From a gamma proteobacterium symbiont of Ctena orbiculata (lineage in GTDB: Bacteria; Pseudomonadota; Gammaproteobacteria; Chromatiales; Chromatiaceae), in the NCBI GenBank assembly GCA_003094535.1, contig NATV01000076.1, positions 1 through 33,491 of the forward strand: a DNA stretch of 33,491 nt. Direction: 5' to 3'. Positions 27,291 through 33,491 of the stretch are shown here, one piece after another. The first letter of the stretch is position 1; each line of letters opens with the position of its first letter. The notes under the pieces were generated by a model. That model was not told the origin of the DNA and did not search any database. It worked only from the letters and a program-made list of their open reading frames with translations. A program made the position numbers and the translations under genes.

Positions 27291-28074
27291 CTTTCTGCTG
27301 CGGGCGCTGATCGCCGGCCTGGGGGTCGCACTGGTGGCGGGACCCCTGGGGGTGTTCGTGGTGTGGCGGCGCATGGCCTATTTCGGCGACACCCTCGCCC
27401 ATTCAGCCCTGCTCGGGGTCGCCCTCGGTTTTCTCCTCGGCATCAACCTCAATCTCTCGGTGATCCTGCTGGGCATAGTGCTGGCGCTGCTGCTTGTCGC
27501 CATGGGCGGCAACCGCCAGCTGTCGCAAGACACCCAACTCGGCATCCTGGCCCACAGCGCGCTCTCCCTGGGTCTGGTGGTGATGGCGTTTCAGACCTCG
27601 ATCAGGGTCGATCTGATGGGCTATCTGTTCGGCGATATCCTGGCGGTCACCGCCAGCGACCTGCTGTGGGTCTGGGGTGGCGGACTCTGCGTGCTGCTGG
27701 CCCTGGGCCTGTTCTGGCAACCCCTCCTCTCGCTGACGGTGCATGAAGAGCTGGCCCAGGTCGAAGGCGTGCCGGTGGCCAGGATGCGGCTGCTCTTCAT
27801 GCTCCTCATCGCCCTGGTGATCGCGGTCTCGATGAAGATCGTCGGGGTGCTGCTGATCACCTCCATGATGATCATTCCGGCCGCGGCGGCGAGGCGCTTC
27901 AGCCGCAGCCCGGAACAGATGGCGCTGATCGCAGCCGGCATCGGCGCCATCGCGGTGGCATTGGGACTGGCCGGTTCCTGGCACTGGGACACCCCCGCCG
28001 GACCCTCGGTGGTGGTCGCGGCGGCGCTGCTATTCGCTGCAACACAGCTCGGTGGCAAAACTGGATATCCATGA
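27283..28074 (+). CDS. znuB: Zinc ABC transporter permease ZnuB
   Basis: A 263-aa inner-membrane permease of the ABC-3 family, starting [50 protein letters not shown]. This contains the typical first-helix and R-R-M-x-Y-F-G-D-x-L-x-H-S patterns. About eight hydrophobic helices follow, including GYLFGDIL and [20 protein letters not shown]. The ATG at 27283 overlaps the znuC stop (ATGGATGA); the 10-residue upstream extension in the open frame lies within znuC and is not family-like. It closes the rightward operon. Confidence 0.95.
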   Translation: MDDFLLRALIAGLGVALVAGPLGVFVVWRRMAYFGDTLAHSALLGVALGFLLGINLNLSVILLGIVLALLLVAMGGNRQLSQDTQLGILAHSALSLGLVVMAFQTSIRVDLMGYLFGDILAVTASDLLWVWGGGLCVLLALGLFWQPLLSLTVHEELAQVEGVPVARMRLLFMLLIALVIAVSMKIVGVLLITSMMIIPAAAARRFSRSPEQMALIAAGIGAIAVALGLAGSWHWDTPAGPSVVVAAALLFAATQLGGKTGYP

Positions 28075-28122
28075 TCCTTCACTGAACTACTGATTTGCTG
28101 ACTATTTAACAGTACCACTCGA

Positions 28123-28232
28123 GTCATTGCGACGTTAGCCGTATAGGAAAGTGTCGGCCGCAGGGATGCGGCCGTCAAGCGCCCAGGGATGGGTTTACAG
28201 CGTCTTTCCTATACGGCTAACGTCGCAATGAC
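28123..28232. repeat. Foldback element with 29-bp perfect arms (element 1)
   Basis: The arms 28123-28151 and 28204-28232 are perfect 29-nt inverted repeats (beginning GTCATTGCGACGTTAGCCGT). The 52-nt centre holds a second hairpin, CGGCCGC-AGGGAT-GCGGCCG (28155-28174), and a smaller CCC-AGGGAT-GGG. It lies between the convergent ends of znuB and the 388-aa gene and could act as a two-way terminator. No transposase or duplicated target site is visible. Confidence 0.85.
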
Positions 28233-28263
28233 GATCTCAGAAATTGAACCAACACCAACGACT

Positions 28264-29430
28264 CTAATCGGCTGGCCAATAATCGGTCCCGATCCCATCC
28301 CCCAGATCGGCCTCGATGAGGCGGCGTCTCACCTCCAGCAACCTCTCCAACAGCGCCGGCTCTGCCACACCATAGGCCTCCGCGTCGGGCACCCGCTTGA
28401 CCACCACCCCCAGCAGCTCGGTGATGGCGTTGCCGATGGAGTTCTGACTGATGGTTACGATCAGCTTGTCCGCCTCGTTGCGATAGATGAGCTGCTTGAA
28501 TGCGGGCTGCCAACGGATGGCATTGGCATACTTGGCATCGACGATGCATTGATCCCTGACCCGCTTCGCCGTGGCGATAAAATCGTTGTTGAAAAGGAGT
28601 ACGTTCTCCACCTGATCCGGGTAGTAGACATCCTTCGGTATCGGCGCGTTGCGGGTTGAGACCTGGCTGAAGAAGGTTCGATAGAAATCGATGAAGCCCT
28701 CGAGAATGGCATCGTACTCATGCCAGAAGCGAATATTCTTCAATGCCTCCACGCCGCCTCTTATCTCCCAGCAGGGCAGCCCCTGGGGATAACCGGTCAG
28801 TTGGATGTTCGACGCCTCCGAGCTGATCGGCTTCAACACCTTGAGTTCCAGGGCGCGGTCGAAAAACTCCCGATAGACGTCCCGCATGTAGGACTGGAAA
28901 AGGCTGTGCTGCCCCCCGTCCGTGAGATTGGGATTGTCGGTATCCGCCAGCTTCGCCGCCCGCAGCCGCGCCATGGGAAACACCATGAAGTGGTTGTGCA
29001 GCATGCGAATACTCGGTACCCCGGGGGAACTCAACGGCCAGGTTGCATCCAGGCTCGCCTCGCCCGCCAGCAGCAGGTGGCTGGCCGGATCGGGATAGAG
29101 CTCGTCCATGTAGCCGATGATGATCTGGTTCATGCGGTTCCAGACATGGCGGACGTTTTCCGGCACCTGGGTCCGCCGCACCGGCCGGCCGAGGGGGTCG
29201 AGGATCACCTGGGAGGTATTGTAGATGATGGAGGTATCGAACTCGTTGCTGTGGCCGAGGGCCTTGCGATAGAGCAGCAGATGTTCCGGATTGATCAACA
29301 GGCCGTTGTTGTGGATCAGGTCGTTGAGGTTTTCCGTGCTGTTGAAAAACTCGTTGGGTTTCATCCCTTCCGGTACGTCCAGCGGTATCGGGCGAAAGGG
29401 GTTGATGATCTCGCGGGGTCCGTACTCCAT
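28264..29430 (-). CDS. Conserved-looking protein of unknown function, 388 aa
   Basis: I do not recognise this protein. It has no signal peptide or membrane segment and looks soluble, slightly acidic, with even codon use like its neighbours. Visible stretches include an N-terminal NPFRPIPLDVPEGMKPNEFF, a central SIRMLHNHFMVFPMARLRAAKLADTDNPN (His at both sides of Asn), a Trp/aromatic-rich IRFWHEYDAILEGFIDFYRTFF, and a C-terminal RLIEADLGDGIGTDYW. The HNHFMV stretch loosely recalls the His-x-His of HIT-like enzymes, but no other support exists. GGAGG lies eight nt before the ATG, so it is a real gene. It is bounded by two foldback elements and diverges from the kinase/lactonase fusion gene across 442 bp. 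Confidence 0.85.
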   Translation of the reverse strand: MEYGPREIINPFRPIPLDVPEGMKPNEFFNSTENLNDLIHNNGLLINPEHLLLYRKALGHSNEFDTSIIYNTSQVILDPLGRPVRRTQVPENVRHVWNRMNQIIIGYMDELYPDPASHLLLAGEASLDATWPLSSPGVPSIRMLHNHFMVFPMARLRAAKLADTDNPNLTDGGQHSLFQSYMRDVYREFFDRALELKVLKPISSEASNIQLTGYPQGLPCWEIRGGVEALKNIRFWHEYDAILEGFIDFYRTFFSQVSTRNAPIPKDVYYPDQVENVLLFNNDFIATAKRVRDQCIVDAKYANAIRWQPAFKQLIYRNEADKLIVTISQNSIGNAITELLGVVVKRVPDAEAYGVAEPALLERLLEVRRRLIEADLGDGIGTDYWPAD

Positions 29431-29872
29431 CTAAGAAGCCTCCAGGTGTTGAACTGCATAACGATTCCCGACAGCAACCGTTGTGTATTACCCTAAACAG
29501 CAGGCTCGACGAAAACAAGATCATAGAAAATCTTATGGGTCTATTGAGTGATTTTGCGTGAACAGATAATCATTAGTTTTTTCAAAGTTGCTCGTCTATG
29601 CTGAATTGCACATAACTGGCTCTAAATCTGTTAACCCTTCATTCAGCAGTGTACGTTATTAAAACAACCACTATTTGTCTGCCCCCGGCAACTGACGGTT
29701 GTCTTTCTCCGACGCCCCGACAGCACATCCCTGTGCTGACGGGGCTTACGCGGCAACCTGCCGCTACTGCGAAAGACAACCGTCAGGCGCCTGCCATCGT
29801 TCACTTGGTTTTTGGACTAACACTAGGTTTGTCGGATTCAAAACTACAGCTCATTGAGGATGTCTGAGAAGC
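29431..29872. other. Divergent intergenic region between the 388-aa gene and the gluconate gene
   Basis: This 442-bp gap contains the foldback element 29692-29786 and should hold the promoters of both divergent genes. I see no convincing -35/-10 pair. A 72-codon open frame (29649-29867) runs through the foldback element and has no protein-like character. Confidence 0.5.
29692..29786. repeat. Foldback element with 16-bp perfect arms (element 2)
   Basis: The arms CTGACGGTTGTCTTTC (29692-29707) and GAAAGACAACCGTCAG (29771-29786) are perfect inverted repeats. Inside lies a strong hairpin, GCCCCG-A-CAGCAC, loop ATCCCT, GTGCTG-A-CGGGGC (29714-29745), then a GCGGCA/TGCCGC hairpin. The loop ATCCCT is the complement of the AGGGAT loops in element 1, so the two look like relatives in opposite orientation with different outer arms. 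Confidence 0.8.
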
Positions 29873-31171
29873 GTGATCATTATTCTTATGGGAGTCTCAG
29901 GCTCCGGCAAGACCACCATCGGAAAAGGCCTGGCGCAGCGCCTGGGATGGCGCTTCATTGAGGGTGACGACTACCACCCGGCAGACAACCGGGAGAAGAT
30001 GTCGGCCGGCATTCCCCTCGATGACAGGGACCGTCTACCCTGGCTGGATGCACTTCAGCGGGAGATCACGCATGCCATCGAGTCGGGGGAAGACGCGGTC
30101 CTCGCCAGCTCAGCCTTGAAACAGCGCTACCGGGAGCAGCTGCGGGTCGATCCTGAACAGGTTCGACTGGTCTATCTCTGCGGGTCCTACGAACTGATCC
30201 TGGAGCGGCTGAAACAGCGCATCGACCATTTTATGAAGCCGGAGATGCTGCGCAGCCAGTTCGATGACCTGGAAAGGCCCGCCAACACCCTGGTGATTGA
30301 CATACACCAGGCTCCCGAATCGATTGTCGATCAGATCATCGACCGGCTAACGCTGCCTGCCACCCGACTGCTGCTGGATGGGCTGATGTTTCCCGAGGCG
30401 CCTCGTTGGCGGGACGGCTGGCTTTGGTTCACCGATCAGCATGCCCAACGCATCGTACGGGTCACGCCCCGGGGAAATGCGGAGACTGTCGCCACCCTGG
30501 ATGACCTGCCGGGGGGGCTTGGCTGGCTGCCGGACGGCCGTCTGCTGGTGGTATCGATGACCCGGCGGCAACTGCTGGTACTCGAAGAGGACGAACTTCA
30601 ACCCTATGCCGACCTCTCGGATCTCGCCTCATTTCACTGCAACGATATGTTGACCGATGCCCAGGGCCGCTGCTATGTGGGCAATTTTGGCTACGATCTC
30701 CATGGCGGCGCGGCGCAGAGCCCCGCCGAGCTGATCCTGGTGAATGGGCAGGGTGAAGCTTCGGTTGTGGCCGACGATATGATCTTTCCCAACGGCTGCG
30801 CCCTCACCGCGGACGGTTCCACGCTATTGGTGGCCGAGACGTTTGCCTCGCGTATCACCGCTTTCGATGTGGCAGGTGACGGCGCCCTCTCGAACCGACG
30901 TGTTTGGGCCGACTTGGGGGACGCCTATCCGGATGGCATCTGTCTGGATAGGGAGGGACTGCTATGGATCGCCGCACCCAATCAGTCGCTTTTGCTACGG
31001 GTGCGCGAGGGCGGAGAGATCGTGCGCAGGATCGAACCCATGGGTGCACCCTACGCCTGCACGCTCGGCGGCGATGCCGGCGATCATCTCTTTATCGCCA
31101 GTTCAGAGACCGATGATCCCGAGACGGCGAAACGGCAACAGAGCGGCAGAATTGAGCTATTGAGCATCTAG
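29873..31171 (+). CDS. Gluconokinase / SMP-30 gluconolactonase fusion protein
   Basis: A 432-aa two-domain enzyme. Residues 1-160 are a thermoresistant-type gluconokinase: Walker A GVSGSGKTT (7-15), EGDDYHPADNREKMSAGIPLDDRDR (30-54) and a C-terminal LRSQFDDLERP motif. Residues about 168-432 are an SMP-30/gluconolactonase beta-propeller with the metal ligands Glu175 (FPEAPRW), Asn257 (CNDM), Asn307 (FPNGC) and Asp354 (YPDGICLD). Together they would hydrolyse gluconolactone and phosphorylate the gluconate to 6-phosphogluconate. The GTG at 29873 keeps the first kinase strand (MIIILMG); the next start, ATG 29888, would cut it. There is no signal peptide, so the lactonase acts in the cytoplasm. 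It is convergent with the glucosidase gene, 9 bp apart. Confidence 0.93.
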   Translation: MIIILMGVSGSGKTTIGKGLAQRLGWRFIEGDDYHPADNREKMSAGIPLDDRDRLPWLDALQREITHAIESGEDAVLASSALKQRYREQLRVDPEQVRLVYLCGSYELILERLKQRIDHFMKPEMLRSQFDDLERPANTLVIDIHQAPESIVDQIIDRLTLPATRLLLDGLMFPEAPRWRDGWLWFTDQHAQRIVRVTPRGNAETVATLDDLPGGLGWLPDGRLLVVSMTRRQLLVLEEDELQPYADLSDLASFHCNDMLTDAQGRCYVGNFGYDLHGGAAQSPAELILVNGQGEASVVADDMIFPNGCALTADGSTLLVAETFASRITAFDVAGDGALSNRRVWADLGDAYPDGICLDREGLLWIAAPNQSLLLRVREGGEIVRRIEPMGAPYACTLGGDAGDHLFIASSETDDPETAKRQQSGRIELLSI

Positions 31172-31180
31172 CCGGCACCG

Positions 31181-33491
31181 CTATCTCGCCAACGATTCAT
31201 CCTCGTGCCCGAGAAAGACCGGAATATCCTTACGGTAACGCCGCATCACCAGATTGGCCAAGAGACCTGTCCAGCCGGTCTGATGGCAGGCGCCGAGTCC
31301 CTGCCCCGACTCCGCATGAAAATATTCATAGAAGAGATTGAGATGACGCCAGCTCTCCTCGGACTGAAAGGGGCTGTCGCGACGCAGCGCCGGTATATAG
31401 CCCTGCTCATCCCGCCGATAGAGATCAACGAGCCGCTCCGAGATCAGCGTTGCAATCTCCTGCAAGGTCAACTTTTCGCCCTGGAGACAGGGCACGGGAT
31501 AGGTGAATTCGTCACCCAGGAAACGGTGGAACTTCTCCAGCGCCTGTACCAGGGCATAGTTGGTGGGGAGCCATACCGGCCCGCGCCAGTTGGAGTTGCC
31601 GCCGAACAGCCCACTCTCGGACTCACCCGGCAGGTAGCGAATCGTGGTCTCGCCTATTCCGGGCAAATAGCCCAGATTCTGATAGTTTTGGTGCAATTTG
31701 CTGAGACTGCGCACGCCATAGGGCGAGAGGAACTCATCCTCGCTGAGCAATCGGTTGAGGATTCGGGGCAGCATGTTGTGATCGACCAGCGCCAACAGGT
31801 GTTCCCCGCGATCGTTCTCCCAATCGGGGCAGGCACAGACGTAGCTACCCTGAAACAAGCCTTTCTTGTGTTTTTTCAGCATCTCGCGAAAGCGGGGCAC
31901 ATTCGACAGCAGGCGGTGATCGACCACCTCGGTGGCAAACAGGGGGATCAAGCCGACCCAGGAGTAGACATCGATGCGATGGTGCGATCCATCCGGTGTT
32001 ATCAGCAGATCCTTGAAGAATCCCGTTTCCATGTCCCAGAGTGAAGGGCCGTTCTCGTCGCCGCCGCTGATCGCCTTGGCGATGGCGAGAAACTGCTCAT
32101 AGCACTGCACGGCAATCGCTTCGTAGTCATTGTCTTCAACCGCCAGCTCCAAGGCAATCATGGTCATGTTAAGGGCAAACATGGCCATCCAGCCGGTGGC
32201 ATCCGCCTGCTTGAGACTAAACCCCGGTGGCAGGGGTTTGGAACGGTCATAGACCGAGATATTGTCGAGACCGAGGAATCCGCCTTCGAAGAGATTCTGC
32301 CCATGCTTGTCCTTGCGGTTGATCCACCAGGCGTAGTTGAGCAGCAGTTTGTGGAACACCCGCTGCAGAAATTTTCTGTCCCCACTCCCCCGCTGCACCC
32401 GCTCGGCACGGTAGACCTTGAGGGTGCCCCAGGCGTGGACGGGGGGATTGACATCCTCGAAGGCCCACTCATAGGCTGGGATCTGGCCATTGGGATGGAG
32501 ATAGTGCTCACCCAAGACAACCTCGATCTGTTGCTTGGCGAACTCCACATCGACCAGGGCCAGCGCCACGCAGTGAAAGGCGAGATCCCAGGCGGCGAAC
32601 CAGGGGTACTCCCAGGCATCCGGCATCGACAGGACATCCGCCGCGCGGAGATGCCGCCAGCGATGGTTCCTACCCTGTCTGCGTTCCCGGGGTGGGACTG
32701 TCTGATCCCCCTCCAGCCAGCGCTGCACATCGAAGTGAAAAAACTGCTTTGTCCAGATCATCCCGGCAAGGGCCTGACGCATGATCCGATGATCCTCCAC
32801 TCCGCCCTCCGGCAACAGTTCGTCATAGAAAATATCCGCTTCTGACCGGCGCAGGGCAAAGAGCTTTTCCAGCTCCTGAAAAGGTTGTTCAAGGGGGCTG
32901 TCGCTGAGTACAAGGTCGATCTTTTTCGAGCTGCCGCCGGCAACCCTGAGATGGTATCTTGCAGCGAATTTGGTCCCCCTGGCCTCGGGATTGACAGCAT
33001 CGCTATCGCCCTCTACCAGATAGCGGTGAAAAGCATCCTTCACATAGGGAGAGGATGAGCTACTCCCCCATAGCCGTTCCCCGTTGGTCTCATTTTCCGT
33101 GAACAGCAGATCCGCCTCATGCACGGCATAGAGCCAATAGCTGCCCAGGGTGGCATGTTCACTCCGTACCCCCCAGGCAGCTCCGCCCGCGATCTGCGCT
33201 TCCTGTCGTAATTCAGGTTTTACGCTCTCTTCATCCCCCCATGACCAGGTGTTGCGAAACCAGAGCTGAGGCAATAGATCGATCTCGGCATCATCATCGG
33301 AGCGATTGGTGACGGTGATGCGGATCGCAATCCTTCCGGGCGAGGCCTTGGCGTAGCAGACATCCACATCCCAGTAGCGCTGTTCATCGAAGAGACCGCT
33401 GTCGAGCAGGTTGAAGGGGGAATCAAGCCGGTTGCGCCGGGCGTTCTCTGCCACCAGTTGCTGGTAGGGATAGGCTCCATGGGGATATTTA
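31181..33491 (-). CDS. GH63-like glucosidase (5' end outside the window)
   Basis: At least 769 codons of a large glycoside hydrolase of the MGH1/GH63-like (alpha/alpha)6-barrel type. The N-terminal part (to about residue 230) is a beta-rich region with FRNTWSWGDEES and ERLWGSSSSSPYVKDAFHRYLVEG. The barrel includes DAWEYPWFAAWDLAFHCVALA (a catalytic-acid region in relatives), YEWAFEDVNPPVHAW, GGFLGLDNISVYDRS and the C-terminal GNSNWRGPVWLPTNYALVQAL. The frame continues past the GTG at 33454 (KYPHGAYPYQQL encoded up to the window edge), so the gene is truncated by the window. Relatives cleave glucosyl or mannosyl units, including glucosylglycerate-type compatible solutes; the substrate here is not known. 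Confidence 0.88.
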   Translation of the reverse strand, partial: KYPHGAYPYQQLVAENARRNRLDSPFNLLDSGLFDEQRYWDVDVCYAKASPGRIAIRITVTNRSDDDAEIDLLPQLWFRNTWSWGDEESVKPELRQEAQIAGGAAWGVRSEHATLGSYWLYAVHEADLLFTENETNGERLWGSSSSSPYVKDAFHRYLVEGDSDAVNPEARGTKFAARYHLRVAGGSSKKIDLVLSDSPLEQPFQELEKLFALRRSEADIFYDELLPEGGVEDHRIMRQALAGMIWTKQFFHFDVQRWLEGDQTVPPRERRQGRNHRWRHLRAADVLSMPDAWEYPWFAAWDLAFHCVALALVDVEFAKQQIEVVLGEHYLHPNGQIPAYEWAFEDVNPPVHAWGTLKVYRAERVQRGSGDRKFLQRVFHKLLLNYAWWINRKDKHGQNLFEGGFLGLDNISVYDRSKPLPPGFSLKQADATGWMAMFALNMTMIALELAVEDNDYEAIAVQCYEQFLAIAKAISGGDENGPSLWDMETGFFKDLLITPDGSHHRIDVYSWVGLIPLFATEVVDHRLLSNVPRFREMLKKHKKGLFQGSYVCACPDWENDRGEHLLALVDHNMLPRILNRLLSEDEFLSPYGVRSLSKLHQNYQNLGYLPGIGETTIRYLPGESESGLFGGNSNWRGPVWLPTNYALVQALEKFHRFLGDEFTYPVPCLQGEKLTLQEIATLISERLVDLYRRDEQGYIPALRRDSPFQSEESWRHLNLFYEYFHAESGQGLGACHQTGWTGLLANLVMRRYRKDIPVFLGHEDESLAR

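Noticed and set aside
28720-29496. 258-aa plus-strand open frame
   Set aside because: Antisense to the 388-aa gene, which has a strong Shine-Dalgarno sequence; the plus-strand product looks like a shadow frame.
29649-29867. 72-codon open frame before the gluconate gene
   Set aside because: It runs through the foldback element and its composition follows the hairpin sequence; no ribosome binding site.
31205-32044. 279-aa plus-strand open frame
   Set aside because: Antisense to the GH63-like gene, whose conserved aromatic motifs are encoded on the minus strand here.

Overview
The window looks like a chromosomal segment of a sulfur-oxidising gammaproteobacterium. The housekeeping gene orders recA-recX-alaS-lysC and thrS-infC-rpmI-rplT-pheS-pheT-ihfA-merR-tRNA-Pro are typical of Gammaproteobacteria, and the proteins read as gammaproteobacterial. 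A soxX-soxA-soxK-soxL cluster points to thiosulfate oxidation, as in Chromatiales and related free-living or symbiotic sulfur oxidisers. The genus cannot be fixed from the sequence alone.

Layout. 1-5.7 kb (minus strand): lysC, alaS, recX, recA. 5.9-9.0 kb: an MFS exporter divergent from a LysR regulator, then riboflavin synthase. 9.0-10.8 kb: a foldback repeat, a small cupin, an Ap4A phosphorylase-type ATP adenylyltransferase and a GIY-YIG protein. 11.1-13.5 kb: soxXAKL, closed by a clear intrinsic terminator. 13.5-14.0 kb: two foldback repeats around tRNA-Pro(GGG). 14.0-21.3 kb (minus strand): the translation/IHF block from thrS to the MerR-like gene. 21.3-21.7 kb: non-coding, with a terminator-like hairpin and a REP-like palindrome pair. 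21.7-28.1 kb: a zinc-acquisition island, with two operons diverging from one Zur-box-like palindrome. 28.1-33.5 kb: two hairpin-rich foldback elements around an unrecognised 388-aa gene, then a gluconokinase/SMP-30 gluconolactonase fusion convergent with a truncated GH63-like glucosidase.

How the genes work together. The zinc island is the most coherent accessory system. Rightward it encodes znuA-zur-znuC-znuB with overlapping start and stop codons. Leftward it encodes a small secreted His/Cys-rich protein, an outer-membrane beta-barrel protein, a second metal-binding protein without a His-rich loop, and a second ABC permease, but no second ATPase. The simplest reading is one Zur-controlled regulon carrying zinc across both membranes, with ZnuC possibly serving two permeases. 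The sox genes encode the SoxAX cytochrome with its accessory protein and a periplasmic rhodanese; soxB and soxYZ must lie elsewhere. The kinase/lactonase fusion would turn gluconolactone into 6-phosphogluconate, and the glucosidase beside it could supply sugar.

Nothing here is an obvious defence system, prophage, CRISPR array or insertion sequence. The less explained material is the zinc island's leftward arm, the 388-aa unknown, the fusion enzyme and several families of intergenic inverted repeats.
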